From NCBI GenBank assembly GCA_947457615.1, contig CANGWK010000016.1, positions 1 through 64,000 of the forward strand: a stretch of 64,000 nucleotides of DNA, given 5' to 3'. Below the pieces are notes generated by a model. That model saw only the letters and a program-made list of their open reading frames with translations. It did no database searches and was not told the origin of the DNA. Origin of the DNA: Flavobacteriaceae bacterium (GTDB lineage Bacteria > Bacteroidota > Bacteroidia > Flavobacteriales > Flavobacteriaceae). The position numbers and the translations under genes were made by a program. Below, piece after piece: positions 28,655 through 38,487 of the stretch. Each line of letters begins with the position of its first letter. The first letter of the stretch is position 1.

Positions 28655-30289
28655 ATGCTCACCTACTTTAAAAAAAGATATATCCTTCCAGTTGTAGCTT
28701 CTGGGTTTTTTCTTGTTGCGGCAAGTTTCAAAGACGACTTTTTTGAAATAGCTAAGCAAATTGAAATCTTTACGACACTTTTCAAAACTATAAATCAAAA
28801 TTATGTAGATGAAGTAAATCCTGCAGAATTAATGGATAAAGCCATTAAAAGTATGCTTGCCGATTTAGATCCTTATACCAATTATTTTAACGAACAAGAT
28901 GTTGTAAAGTTTAAAATCAATAATACCGGTGAATACACAGGAGTAGGTGCGGTAATGACTCGTAAAGAGGATAAATTAATTGTAAAAGAAATTTATAAAG
29001 GTTTTCCTGCGGATAAAGCTAATTTGAAATCCGGAGATGCTATAATTCAAATTGGTGATATAGTACTTGCCGATTTTAAAGACGATGCTACGCAATTGCT
29101 AAAAGGAGCGAAAAATACTAAGGTTGATTTAAAATACATCCGTCAAGGAAAAATTCTTACTGCCCAAATTATTTTAGATGAAGTAGAAATTAAAGCGGTA
29201 CCTTTTTTCTGTAAAATTGATGACAAAACAGGTTATATTGCCCTAACCGTTTTCAATAGAAAAACTACTCAAGAAACCAAAGAAGCATTAGAAAAACTTA
29301 AAGCGGATGGTGCCGAAAAAATTGTTTTAGACTTAAGAGGTAATCCAGGAGGTTTATTAAACGAAGCGGTTAATGTGTGCAATCTTTTTGTGCCGAAAGG
29401 GGAAGTAATTGTAACTACAAAATCTAAAAATCCAAAGTATAATAACATCTATAAAACCACGAACGAACCTATTGATTTAGAAATTCCTTTGGTAATTATT
29501 GTAAACGGAAAAAGTGCCTCGGCATCTGAAATTGTGTCTGGAGCACTACAAGATTTAGACAGAGCGGTAGTTGTGGGAAGTCGTAGTTTTGGTAAAGGGT
29601 TGGTACAACGCCCAATAGACATGACCTATGGCACCCAAGTAAAAGTTACTATTTCTAGATATTACACTCCCTCGGGAAGATGTATTCAAGCATTAGATTA
29701 CTGGCATAAAGACCAAGATGGAAAAGCGGTTAGAACAGATGCATCTAAATACAACGCCTTTAAAACCAAGAAGGGAAGAACGGTTTATGATGGAGGTGGA
29801 ATTCAGCCAGACGTGGAATTAGCCGATACAAAAACAAGTACAATTGCCGATGTTTTACAAAAAAACGATGGAATTTTTAATTACGTTACTTACTATTATT
29901 ATAAAAATCCGAATCTTGGCGATAAGATACCAACATTTACAGATGCTGATTATTCCGACTTTAAAGCGTTTTTAAAAAGAGAAAAAATAAACTTTGATAC
30001 CGAAACTGAATTAGCCTTAAAAGTCACTTTGGAAAAAGCTAAAAAGGAAAAAATTGATGAGACTATTCAAGCACAATATGATCAATTAATGACTGCTTTA
30101 CAAAAAAGCGAAGAAGCATTATTGGATAAAAACCAAAAAGAAATTAAGAAATTAATTTTGGAGGAGATCATTAAACGGTACCAATATAAAGAAGGATTAT
30201 ATCAATATTATCTGAAAAATAATGTTGAAATTGCTAAGGCAACTTCTATTTTATCCAACCCAGAAGAATACAATAAAATATTAAAGTAA
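28655..30289 (+). CDS. S41 family carboxy-terminal processing peptidase
   Basis: A tail-specific protease of the periplasm. The N-terminus is a membrane-targeting hydrophobic stretch. A PDZ domain spans about residues 95-170 (GVGAVMTRKEDKLIVKEIYKG). The S41 catalytic Ser lies in GKSASASEIVSGAL (about 288) and the Lys in RSFGKGLVQ (about 313). A long charged C-terminal region follows. The stop overlaps the next ATG (TAATG), so the two are translationally coupled. Confidence 0.94.
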   Translation: MLTYFKKRYILPVVASGFFLVAASFKDDFFEIAKQIEIFTTLFKTINQNYVDEVNPAELMDKAIKSMLADLDPYTNYFNEQDVVKFKINNTGEYTGVGAVMTRKEDKLIVKEIYKGFPADKANLKSGDAIIQIGDIVLADFKDDATQLLKGAKNTKVDLKYIRQGKILTAQIILDEVEIKAVPFFCKIDDKTGYIALTVFNRKTTQETKEALEKLKADGAEKIVLDLRGNPGGLLNEAVNVCNLFVPKGEVIVTTKSKNPKYNNIYKTTNEPIDLEIPLVIIVNGKSASASEIVSGALQDLDRAVVVGSRSFGKGLVQRPIDMTYGTQVKVTISRYYTPSGRCIQALDYWHKDQDGKAVRTDASKYNAFKTKKGRTVYDGGGIQPDVELADTKTSTIADVLQKNDGIFNYVTYYYYKNPNLGDKIPTFTDADYSDFKAFLKREKINFDTETELALKVTLEKAKKEKIDETIQAQYDQLMTALQKSEEALLDKNQKEIKKLILEEIIKRYQYKEGLYQYYLKNNVEIAKATSILSNPEEYNKILK

Positions 30290-31104
30290 TGCTCCGATTT
30301 TTACAATTATTTACGCTGCTTTTTTTAGGGTTAGCATACGGACAAGAAGAAGCCGTAAAATCAGTTTATTTTGAATTTGACAAATATTCTTTAGATGAAA
30401 AACAAGCCAACGAGGTTGTTGATTTCATTAAAAATACAGATTCTACACGAATTGAATCTATTGAGATTTTTGGTTATACCGACGATATCGGAAAAGATGA
30501 TTATAATTTTAAATTGTCTGCAAATAGAGCTTGTACAATTGAATACAAACTAACAGAAAACGGAATTAAAAATAAAATTATAGTTACTATTGAAGGAAAG
30601 GGCAAGATACTTATTGATGATGATATTTTGGAAAATCTTCCTGAAAAGCGATCAAAAAATCGCCGTGTTGACATAGTGATAAATTTAAAAGAATTACCAA
30701 AGTTAGTGTTGCCGGGAGTTTATGATATGCTTCAAAAAAATCATGTTGTTGGCGATCATATTTACCTTGAAAATATCCTTTTTGACAAAGGAAGCAGCCA
30801 TTTATTATCCAAAGCAAAAACTAATTTGGATAAAATAGCACTACTAACCTTACGGTATAAAAATCTTGAATTTGAAATTCAAGGGCACGTCTGTTGTACT
30901 CCACCAAATCAAAAAGAGGCTATAGATAAAGATACTAAAAAAAGACAATTATCAACAAATAGAGCTGAAGCAGTATATAAATATTTGGCTTTTCGTAGGG
31001 TTCCTAAAACCCGAATGACTTTTAAAGGATATGGTAATACTGTTCCTCTTGGAAAGGAGCCAGAATATGATCGTAGAGTAGAATTAGTTATTACTAAGAT
31101 ATAA
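30289..31104 (+). CDS. Secreted protein with two tandem OmpA-like peptidoglycan-binding domains
   Basis: After a signal peptide (ending AYGQ) come two OmpA_C-like domains in a row. The first (about residues 25-130) has YFEFDKYSLDEKQANEV and RSKNRRVDIVI; the second (about 160-271) has ILFDKGSSHLL, EIQGHVCC and YDRRVELVITKI. No beta-barrel region is present, so it is a soluble periplasmic, peptidoglycan-associated protein. The start overlaps the stop of the S41 peptidase by one base. Its stop directly touches the convergent acetyltransferase stop. Confidence 0.88.
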   Translation: MLRFLQLFTLLFLGLAYGQEEAVKSVYFEFDKYSLDEKQANEVVDFIKNTDSTRIESIEIFGYTDDIGKDDYNFKLSANRACTIEYKLTENGIKNKIIVTIEGKGKILIDDDILENLPEKRSKNRRVDIVINLKELPKLVLPGVYDMLQKNHVVGDHIYLENILFDKGSSHLLSKAKTNLDKIALLTLRYKNLEFEIQGHVCCTPPNQKEAIDKDTKKRQLSTNRAEAVYKYLAFRRVPKTRMTFKGYGNTVPLGKEPEYDRRVELVITKI

Positions 31105-31557
31105 CTACCCTCGTTTCATTTCGATATGTGGAATATCATCTTCTAAGTACATTTCGCTAGTTTGTACAAAATCATGAGTTTCATAAAATTTCTTGAGGTA
31201 TAACTGAGCAGAAATAGTAATTTGTTTCGAATTAAAATGGCTGTCAATTCCTTCAATTGCATTTTGCATCATTTGGTGTCCCCATTTTTTATCTCGAGCA
31301 TCTGGATGAATTACAACCCTGCCGATTGAGGCATTTTCAAAATAATCTCCTGCTTTAAATAATCGTGCATAAGCCACAATTTCTTCATTAAATACCCCAA
31401 TTAAGTGCAACCCTTTTTCATCTTTGCCGTCAATGTCTTGATAAACGCAATTTTGCTCCACCACAAAGACGTGTGAACGGAGTTTTAACAAAGAATATAG
31501 TTCTTGAAGAGAAAGCTCGTTAAATCGCTTTATTTTCCACTTTATGGATTCCTGCAT
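31105..31557 (-). CDS. GNAT family N-acetyltransferase (ElaA-like)
   Basis: The 150-residue GNAT protein resembles ElaA: an LRSHVFVVEQNCVYQDIDGKD opening and IGRVVIHPDARDKKWGHQMM, the acetyl-CoA loop. The substrate is unknown. It ends with no gap against the convergent OmpA-domain gene and lies 18 nt after the DUF4837 gene, so it may be co-transcribed with it. Confidence 0.88.
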   Translation of the reverse strand: MQESIKWKIKRFNELSLQELYSLLKLRSHVFVVEQNCVYQDIDGKDEKGLHLIGVFNEEIVAYARLFKAGDYFENASIGRVVIHPDARDKKWGHQMMQNAIEGIDSHFNSKQITISAQLYLKKFYETHDFVQTSEMYLEDDIPHIEMKRG

Positions 31558-31575
31558 GATACTAATTAAGGGGTT

Positions 31576-32559
31576 TTATTTCTTTTTCAAAAATTGTACT
31601 GATTTTATGATGGCTTCTAGTTCAAACATTAAATCTCTTTTTTGTTTGGAAGGAGCGTAACAAAATCCTTCTATGACCAAAATTCTATGGTTTGGTTGGT
31701 CCAAAATAGCATAATTAATAAATGGACCATTCATAAAATCGTTTAATAATTCCCAATTTCCTTTGGTTTCAAAAGTGGGTTTATTATAAATTCTAGTTTT
31801 GGTAAGATAAGGAGAAAATGCAGACTCCGTAACCATTCTTGTTCTAGGAACAGAGCCGTGAATGTAAATCCTTCCTATGGAATCACGAATACGGGTAATT
31901 CGTTTAACGGCATTATTGTTGTCTTTAATGCTGGTAAATGGTATTTGATAAAAAATTAAACTCAGATTTCCGCTGGTGATTTCTTTTTTAAGCCAGATAA
32001 ATTTTTTCCCACGCAAAACCATTTTATACTTAATAGGAATATTTAATTGCACGTTAAATTTCTTCCTGATCTTAGAAACATCAAAAAGGGAATCGCTTTT
32101 AATTTTTTCTTGGTAAACTTTGATTTCCGATTCTTTGATCTTAGTAATAATTAACGAATCGTTATTTTGGATAGTGTCTAAAATTTCTTTCACTGTTTTT
32201 CCAGAAATATGAACCACTATCTGCGGATTAGCATATTCATTATTTTCAATTCGGAATTGACTTTTGGCTTCTTTTTTAACGAAAATAATATTTCTACTAT
32301 TAGTCATAAAGCCTTCTAACAATTTTACCGGATATTGATTTAAAGCAAAAACTGGTTCTTCTTGTGGAAGTCCTAAAACTGGGGAAGCAAATTTATTTCT
32401 CATGCTATCGCCAACCTCTCCGTTCCATAGCTCATCATCAATAATAACCGAGACCTCATTGGTTTTACCAGACGTTTCGTTCACTAATTTCTTTTCTTTC
32501 GTATTGCAAGAAGTGATGGCAATTGCAGTTAGTAGCAATAAAAAATGGGCTTTATTCAT
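31576..32559 (-). CDS. DUF4837 family lipoprotein
   Basis: The 327-residue protein has a lipoprotein signal with lipobox AITSC (Cys18). The mature part fits Bacteroidetes DUF4837: the DDELWNGEVGDSMRNKFASPVLGLPQEEP opening and VRITRIRDSIGRIYIHGS-like core. Function unknown. It is 39 nt downstream of the transglycosylase gene, so a shared envelope transcript is likely. Confidence 0.85.
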   Translation of the reverse strand: MNKAHFLLLLTAIAITSCNTKEKKLVNETSGKTNEVSVIIDDELWNGEVGDSMRNKFASPVLGLPQEEPVFALNQYPVKLLEGFMTNSRNIIFVKKEAKSQFRIENNEYANPQIVVHISGKTVKEILDTIQNNDSLIITKIKESEIKVYQEKIKSDSLFDVSKIRKKFNVQLNIPIKYKMVLRGKKFIWLKKEITSGNLSLIFYQIPFTSIKDNNNAVKRITRIRDSIGRIYIHGSVPRTRMVTESAFSPYLTKTRIYNKPTFETKGNWELLNDFMNGPFINYAILDQPNHRILVIEGFCYAPSKQKRDLMFELEAIIKSVQFLKKK

Positions 32560-32598
32560 AGTAAGAAATAAAGCCCAAATTTATAGAAGATTTTTGTA

Positions 32599-34944
32599 TT
32601 ATCCGTTTATTTTTAATTTCATTCCAGGTTTTAAGTGCTCGCCCTTAATATTGTTCCATTTTTTAATGTCGGCAATAGTAACTCCGGGGAATTTTTGAGT
32701 TATTTTAAGTAACGTATCACCTTTTCTAACACGGTATAAACTTTCTTTTATTTTTTTATCTTTAGATGTATAAGCGTCTTTTGAAGAGATTTTCCCTTTT
32801 AAATTAATAACTTCTTCTTTTCCAACAACCAATTTTTCACCTACTTTAATATTAGTATCGGATAACGAATTCCATTGTAAAAGATCATTAATCGTAACAT
32901 TGAATTTTTTTGCAATAGTTACAAGATGTTCTCCTTTTTCAACAATGTGTTCAATGTTTTTAAGCTCCGTTTTAGGTTTAGTTTCCTCCTCTTTAGCTTC
33001 CGCTAAACTGGCATTAGATACAATTAATTGGGAGCCTACTTTTACATTATTATCTATAATTGTATTCCATTCTCTAAGGTTTTCAACGCTTACATTATTC
33101 TTTTTTGCAATAGAAAATAAATTATCTCCTTTAGCAACTACATAATAATTTTCGGATTTAGAGGTAGAATCTGATTTGTCGTGTATTTTTACATTTTCCG
33201 TTTTTGCAGTTTTATGTTCTACTACCGCAATATCTTCTTTATGTTCCACAAGCGGCTGTTTCACTTCTTTTCTAACTATTGTGGTAACTTTCTCTGTTTT
33301 GATAATTTTAATGTTGTCGCCAAGACCAATATTATCCCCTTTTATTTTGTTCCATTTTTTTATTTCTGTAACAGATACGCCATATTTAGAAGCTATTCCT
33401 CCTAGATTGTCACCGTTTTTAACCTTGTGTGTTTTGGTTACTTCTTTATTAGTAACAACTTTCTCGGTTTTGAATACTTTTTCAATTTTAGGTTCTGAAA
33501 TAACAACTGCCTTTACTTTGTCTTTAATTGCTATGGTCTGTTTAACAGAAGTGTCTGCGACAGTTTGTTTTGTTTCTTTAAAGGCTATACGCTCAACAGA
33601 AAGTATTTTCAAACTTTTCCCTTTAGGAGCTTTATTCGACTTTAAATAATTCCATTTTTTCAAATCGGAGACCGAGACGTTATACTTGTCGGCAATTTCA
33701 TTTAAATCATCTCCTTTACGGACTTTATGATATTTATACCTAGTAACAAATTCTTTTTCTTGGAACGACGTATTAGTTGAATCATTTCGTTTAACAGATG
33801 CTAATCTTTCGTTTGGCCTTTCTCTTTTGCCTTCTTCATGATTTAAATAAGCATAAATTTTATCTTCATTAGATGTGAAAATCGCAATTTTGTTTTTTGG
33901 CAAACGAAGGAAAATGGTTTCTCCGGTAATGTGCGGAATTTCATTTCTTTTAAACGACGGATTATAAAACTGAATTTCAGAAACTGAAACATCCAATAAT
34001 TCGGAAACTTGTTTAAAAGTCATGTGGTTTTTAATAGCAACGGTGTCCGTGGCAAAAAGATTAGCAACCGCTTTATTAGGAACAATCCCGTGTTCTTTGT
34101 GGTATTCAAAAATATACATAGTTGCTAAAAAAGCAGGAAGATAATTTTGAGTTTCTTTAGGAAGATTTTTTCGAATATTCCAATAATTTTGTTGCCCTCC
34201 AGAACGTCGTATTGCTTTAGCAACATTGCCCGGACCCGAATTATAAGCAGCTAGAACTAAATCCCAATCACCAAAAATTTTATACATGTTATTCATGTAA
34301 ACGGATGCTGCTTGACTTGCTTTTAAAGGATCACTTCGTTCATCAACATACGAATCAATGTTCAAGCCGTATTGCTTTCCGGTTTGGTACATAAATTGCC
34401 ACAAACCCGTAGCGCCAACTCTTGAAACTGCTCTAGGATTTAAAGCAGATTCAACCACTGCAAGGTATTTTATTTCCAGTGGAATGTTGTTTTTGGCTAA
34501 TTCGTCTTCGAAAAGAGGGAAATAATATTGCGAAACACCCAATAATCTTTCAAAAGCTTTCTTTCTGTTTTTCAAAAAAGATTTGATAACATTTTCCAAA
34601 CCAATATTGTACTCGATGTTGAATGGCGATTTCTCGTCCATTTTTTTCAAGCGCTCTTTTAGTAATTCAGTTGGTAATTCAAAATCAACTTTTTGATCTA
34701 CATTAACGTTTTTTATATCCGAACACATCTCACCATAAACATCTAACGCGGTAAGCTCTTTCATCCAAAGACTGTCAATGCAAGTAGCAATTTCATCAGA
34801 TACGAAAGTAGATTTAATAGAGTCTAGATAGGAGATTTTAAATTCTTTTTTTACAATAGAATCCTGAGGTTTAACAGCTTCTTGTGCATAAAAAGAGGCA
34901 GAAGCTACCAATAGGACAGTTGTAATTTTATTTTTTATATTCAT
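32599..34944 (-). CDS. MltD-like lytic transglycosylase with five LysM domains
   Basis: A cell-wall hydrolase that cleaves peptidoglycan glycan strands. After the signal peptide (ending ASFYAQ) comes an SLT/GH23 domain with the catalytic Glu in VVESALNPRAVS (about residue 164), ATGLWQF and AAYNSGPGNV. Five LysM repeats follow from about residue 410 (YHKVRKGDD, THKVKNGDN, YYVVAKGDN, HIVEKGEH, LYRVRKGDT), more than the usual two to three. ATG 34944 was chosen; the upstream in-frame TTG at 34959 is less likely. Confidence 0.93.
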   Translation of the reverse strand: MNIKNKITTVLLVASASFYAQEAVKPQDSIVKKEFKISYLDSIKSTFVSDEIATCIDSLWMKELTALDVYGEMCSDIKNVNVDQKVDFELPTELLKERLKKMDEKSPFNIEYNIGLENVIKSFLKNRKKAFERLLGVSQYYFPLFEDELAKNNIPLEIKYLAVVESALNPRAVSRVGATGLWQFMYQTGKQYGLNIDSYVDERSDPLKASQAASVYMNNMYKIFGDWDLVLAAYNSGPGNVAKAIRRSGGQQNYWNIRKNLPKETQNYLPAFLATMYIFEYHKEHGIVPNKAVANLFATDTVAIKNHMTFKQVSELLDVSVSEIQFYNPSFKRNEIPHITGETIFLRLPKNKIAIFTSNEDKIYAYLNHEEGKRERPNERLASVKRNDSTNTSFQEKEFVTRYKYHKVRKGDDLNEIADKYNVSVSDLKKWNYLKSNKAPKGKSLKILSVERIAFKETKQTVADTSVKQTIAIKDKVKAVVISEPKIEKVFKTEKVVTNKEVTKTHKVKNGDNLGGIASKYGVSVTEIKKWNKIKGDNIGLGDNIKIIKTEKVTTIVRKEVKQPLVEHKEDIAVVEHKTAKTENVKIHDKSDSTSKSENYYVVAKGDNLFSIAKKNNVSVENLREWNTIIDNNVKVGSQLIVSNASLAEAKEEETKPKTELKNIEHIVEKGEHLVTIAKKFNVTINDLLQWNSLSDTNIKVGEKLVVGKEEVINLKGKISSKDAYTSKDKKIKESLYRVRKGDTLLKITQKFPGVTIADIKKWNNIKGEHLKPGMKLKING

Positions 34945-34990
34945 AATAATTTTTTTCAATAATTACGTTTCCGTAAGAATTGGATAATTG

Positions 34991-34998
34991 CAAACTTA
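34991..34998 (-). promoter_or_regulatory. -7 box upstream of the transglycosylase gene
   Basis: TAAGTTTG on the minus strand fits TAnnTTTG, 46 nt before ATG 34944. The -33 element is unclear. Confidence 0.45.
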
Positions 34999-35046
34999 CT
35001 GATATATAACGCATTAAAATGTTTAATTATTGTTAAAATCAATAAT

Positions 35047-36234
35047 TTAATCTAAAATAGCTTGAATTCCGGGTAAAATTCTTCCTTCCAGCATCTCCAA
35101 CATGGCGCCTCCGCCAGTAGAAACATAACTCATTTTTTCTTCCAAGCCAAACTGTTTTACTGCTGCTACCGAGTCGCCTCCTCCAACTAAAGAGAATGCG
35201 CCGTTGGCGGTAGATTCGGAAATGTAGTTTCCTAAAGTGATAGTTCCGTTTGCAAAATTTTCCATTTCGAAAACTCCTAATGGTCCGTTCCAAAGAATGG
35301 TTTTAGACTCCATTATTATTTTTCTGATGTTTTCTAACGATTTTGGTCCTGCGTCTAAACCTTGCCATCCGTCAGGAATTTCTCTTACATCTACAATTTG
35401 AGTTTGCGCATCATTTGAAAAAGCATTGGCCGCAACAACATCCACAGGAATATGAATTTGAACATTTTTCTCTTTTGCTTTCTGTAAAATTTCAATTGCT
35501 AAATCCATTTTATCGTCTTCACAAATAGAATTTCCTATTTTTCCTCCTAAAGCTTTGATAAATGTAAAGGTCATTCCGCCTCCAATAATCATGTGGTCTA
35601 CTTTATCTAAAATGTTTTCGATTACTGTGATTTTAGAAGAAACTTTAGATCCTCCAAGAATAGCTGTTACTGGTTTTACCGAATTGTTTAAAACACGATT
35701 CAGACTTTCAATTTCTTTTGCCAAAAGCAATCCAAAGCATTTATGATTAGGAAAAAATTGCGCGATAATAGTTGTTGAAGCATGAGCTCTGTGGGCAGTT
35801 CCAAATGCATCGTTTACATAAATGTCTCCAAGTGATGCTAACTCTTTTGCAAAAGCATCATCTCCAGCTTCTTCTTCGGCATAAAAACGAAGGTTTTCTA
35901 GAAGCAAAACTTGACCTTGTTGTAAATCGGAAGCAGCTTTATGAGCAACAGCACCAATACAATCAGAAGCAAAATGAACTGGTACTCCTAATACTTCAGA
36001 AACCGAAGCAATAATGTGTTTTAAAGAATATTTATCTTCTTTTCCTTTAGGTCTTCCTAAGTGGGACATTAAAATTACGCTTCCGCCATCGGAAAGAATT
36101 TTATCTATAGTTGGCTTTGCCGCTTCAATTCTGTTAGCATCTGTCACCTTGAAATTTTCATCCAAAGGAACGTTGAAATCCACACGAATTAATGCTTTTT
36201 TGTTATTGAAATTAAAATCTAAAAGAGTTTTCAT
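35047..36234 (-). CDS. pgk: Phosphoglycerate kinase
   Basis: Glycolytic enzyme that transfers phosphate between 1,3-bisphosphoglycerate and ADP. At 395 residues it is full length. It shows [10 protein letters not shown] at the N-terminus, SHLGRPKG, and the nucleotide-binding [13 protein letters not shown] near the C-terminus. It appears monocistronic, with a -7 box 33 nt upstream. Confidence 0.97.
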   Translation of the reverse strand: MKTLLDFNFNNKKALIRVDFNVPLDENFKVTDANRIEAAKPTIDKILSDGGSVILMSHLGRPKGKEDKYSLKHIIASVSEVLGVPVHFASDCIGAVAHKAASDLQQGQVLLLENLRFYAEEEAGDDAFAKELASLGDIYVNDAFGTAHRAHASTTIIAQFFPNHKCFGLLLAKEIESLNRVLNNSVKPVTAILGGSKVSSKITVIENILDKVDHMIIGGGMTFTFIKALGGKIGNSICEDDKMDLAIEILQKAKEKNVQIHIPVDVVAANAFSNDAQTQIVDVREIPDGWQGLDAGPKSLENIRKIIMESKTILWNGPLGVFEMENFANGTITLGNYISESTANGAFSLVGGGDSVAAVKQFGLEEKMSYVSTGGGAMLEMLEGRILPGIQAILD

Positions 36235-36266
36235 AAGAAAGTGAGTAGTAAATTAGTAATGAAATG

Positions 36267-36274
36267 CAAATATA
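36267..36274 (-). promoter_or_regulatory. -7 box upstream of pgk
   Basis: TATATTTG on the minus strand matches TAnnTTTG. No well-spaced -33 TTG was found. Confidence 0.4.
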
Positions 36275-36366
36275 GACATTTTGTTTTTTTAATATAAAAC
36301 AGCATTTATTGGTTTAGAAAAAAGGTTCGCTAGTATGGAAAATTTATGTTTGTTACTATTTTATAG

Positions 36367-36374
36367 TATCTTTG
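36367..36374 (+). promoter_or_regulatory. -7 box immediately before holB
   Basis: TATCTTTG matches TAnnTTTG and ends only 3 nt before ATG 36378, so transcription should begin at or next to the start codon. Confidence 0.5.
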
Positions 36375-36377
36375 CTT

Positions 36378-37526
36378 ATGCTTTTTTCAGAAATTTTAGG
36401 TCAGGAACACATTAAAAATCACTTGATAAAGAGTGCTAGTCAAGGCAGAATTCCTCATGCACAACTATTTGTTGGACCTGAAGGATCTGGAACTTTGCCT
36501 GCAGCAATTGCCTATGCGCAATATATTGTTTGCCAGAATTCAGGAGGCGAAAATTCAGGTGAAAATGAAGCCTGTAATTTAAAATTCAACAATATAGCCC
36601 ACCCCGATTTGCATTTTGTGTATCCAACAGTAACCACTGAGGATGTAAAATCGAAACCTAAAAGTATTGATTTTATTCAAGATTGGAGAAAATTTCTAAA
36701 TGAAAATCCTTACGGTAGTTTGTTTGATTGGTATAAAATTCTAGGAGTTCAAAACAAACAAGGGGAAATTCGTGTAGACGATGCTACTGAGATTTTAAAA
36801 TCGTTAGCCTTAAAATCACTGGAAGGTGGCTACAAAATTATGATTATTTGGATGGCCGATAAAATGAATATTGCAGCGTCGAATAAACTTTTAAAACTTC
36901 TGGAAGAACCTACGGATAAAACAGTTTTTATTTTAATTTCTGAAAATGAAGAAGATATTATTCAAACTATTCTTTCCCGTTGCCAAGTACTTCATTTTAA
37001 TGGATTGCCAGAAAGTGAAATAACCCAAGCTTTGATTTCTAAAGAAAATGTTGATGAAAAAACAGCTTTAAAAATTGCGCACCAAGCACAAGGAAATTAC
37101 AATAAAGCCCTTCACATTCTTAAAGAAGATAACGACGAATTGCCTTTTGAGAAATGGTTTGTAGACTGGGTTCGTGCAGCCTTTAGAGCCAAAGGAAATG
37201 CCGCTGCAATTCAGGATTTGATTGCTTGGAGTGACCAAATTGCAAGTCTAGGAAGAGAAGCACAAAAGAAGTTTTTAAATTATTGTATTGATATGTTTCG
37301 ACAGGCATTATTGCTTAATTACCAAGCGGATAAGTTGGTTTATATAGAGCCTACGGTAGATAAATTTAAACTAGAAAACTTCGCTCCTTTTGTAAACGGA
37401 AACAATATTTCGGATATTTTTAAAGAACTTTCGGATGCCTCTTATCACATAGAACGCAATGGAAATGCCAAAATAATATTAACCGATTTATCTATAAAAC
37501 TGACTCGATTAATTCATAAAAAATAA
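36378..37526 (+). CDS. holB: DNA polymerase III subunit delta'
   Basis: A clamp-loader AAA+ subunit. The N-terminus has ILGQEHIKNHLIKSASQGRIPHAQLFVGPEGSG, a P-loop-like segment degenerate as is common in delta'. Later come KLLKLLEEPTDKTVFILIS and the sensor-1/SRC-like ILSRCQVLHF. Length (382 residues) is normal. I chose ATG 36378; an in-frame TTG at 36372 lies within the promoter -7 box. The DoxX-like gene follows after 4 nt. Confidence 0.9.
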   Translation: MLFSEILGQEHIKNHLIKSASQGRIPHAQLFVGPEGSGTLPAAIAYAQYIVCQNSGGENSGENEACNLKFNNIAHPDLHFVYPTVTTEDVKSKPKSIDFIQDWRKFLNENPYGSLFDWYKILGVQNKQGEIRVDDATEILKSLALKSLEGGYKIMIIWMADKMNIAASNKLLKLLEEPTDKTVFILISENEEDIIQTILSRCQVLHFNGLPESEITQALISKENVDEKTALKIAHQAQGNYNKALHILKEDNDELPFEKWFVDWVRAAFRAKGNAAAIQDLIAWSDQIASLGREAQKKFLNYCIDMFRQALLLNYQADKLVYIEPTVDKFKLENFAPFVNGNNISDIFKELSDASYHIERNGNAKIILTDLSIKLTRLIHKK

Positions 37527-37530
37527 CATC

Positions 37531-37914
37531 ATGAATAACGCTACTTCTATACTTTTACTTGTTTTTCTGGCTATTACTTTTATCATGTCTTCTCATGAGA
37601 AAATCTTTCATTGGAAGGACACAATGGCTTGGTTAATTCCGGTATTTGAAAAAACTTTTCTTAAAAATATGGTGCCTTTTGCCACCGGAATCTTATTGTT
37701 AGTAGAACTCATTGCTGGTATTTTATGTGTTTTGGGATGCTTGGAACTTTACATTAACGGCGGGAGAGAATTTGGTTTTTATGGTGCAGTTTTTTCGTGT
37801 ATATCGCTGCTTTTAATGCTATTCGGACAACGATTAGTAAAAGATTATGAGGGTGCTAAAACCATTGCTATTTATTTCGTTCCTGCAGTGTTGGGAGTTT
37901 ATTTGTTGGGGTAG
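37531..37914 (+). CDS. DoxX-like integral membrane protein
   Basis: The 127-residue protein has about four hydrophobic segments and a DoxX-family look (SSHEKIFHWKDTMAWL, then FATGILLLVELIAG). DoxX-like proteins are small inner-membrane proteins of poorly defined, often redox-linked, role. It follows holB by 4 nt and is probably co-transcribed. Confidence 0.75.
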   Translation: MNNATSILLLVFLAITFIMSSHEKIFHWKDTMAWLIPVFEKTFLKNMVPFATGILLLVELIAGILCVLGCLELYINGGREFGFYGAVFSCISLLLMLFGQRLVKDYEGAKTIAIYFVPAVLGVYLLG

Positions 37915-37936
37915 ACTTAGTAAATCAAAATATTTT

Positions 37937-38189
37937 ATGAATTTGAAGTATTAATGTAGAAACACAACGTAAAAATATAGTTCACAGAATATTAGATGTT
38001 CAAAACTCTAAATTATTATCTCAAATAGAAGAGTTGCTAGATAGTGAAATCTATACTTATTCCACTTCAGGAAAACCTTTTACCGTTAAAGAGTATAAAA
38101 ATCATTTGGATGAAATTATGATTGCATCCGATTCGGGTGAAATGGGGTACACAACATAAGAGGCAAAAAATAAAATTATTCGGAAGTGA
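37937..38189 (+). pseudogene. Decayed antitoxin gene
   Basis: Reading with a one-base shift near 37949 restores MNLKINVETQRKNIVHRIL, continuing to KPFTVKEYKNHLDEIM and GEMGYTT. An in-frame TAA then interrupts before EAKNKIIRK and a TGA. The size, charge and position before a ParE-like remnant fit a toxin-antitoxin antitoxin of the addiction-module family. One frameshift and one nonsense codon mark it as inactive. Confidence 0.7.
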
Positions 38190-38485
38190 AACCGGATTAT
38201 TGGCCAACCCAATCTTTAATTTCAATTCAAGAAATGTACGACTATATTTTTGAAGAAAGTCCTCAAAATGCAGGTTTGGTTTTGGATACTGTTTTAAAAT
38301 TGGAAATAAATTAAACGTTTTTCTAGAGAAAAATCCAATAGAACCAATATATAATTCCAAAACTATTCGTTTTTTTTCCAAAATGGAACTTCAAAATTGT
38401 TTATCGAATTGAAGAATATAGAATCTATGTTTTAGATGTTTTTTCTACATATCAAAGCCCGAGTAAAATCAGATTAAACAAATAA
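38186..38485 (+). pseudogene. Decayed ParE/RelE-type toxin gene
   Basis: Starting at GTG 38186, the frame encodes VKPDYWPTQSLISIQEMYDY and an EESPQNAGLVLDTVLKL stretch, then breaks. Shifts near 38297 and 38375 recover KLNVF, EKNPIEPIYNSKTIRFF and PKWNFKIVYRIEEYRIYVLDVF, the ParE/RelE toxin core, ending at TAA 38485. At least two frameshifts make it a pseudogene. It overlaps the end of the decayed antitoxin, as intact pairs do. Confidence 0.75.
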
Positions 38486-38487
38486 AT

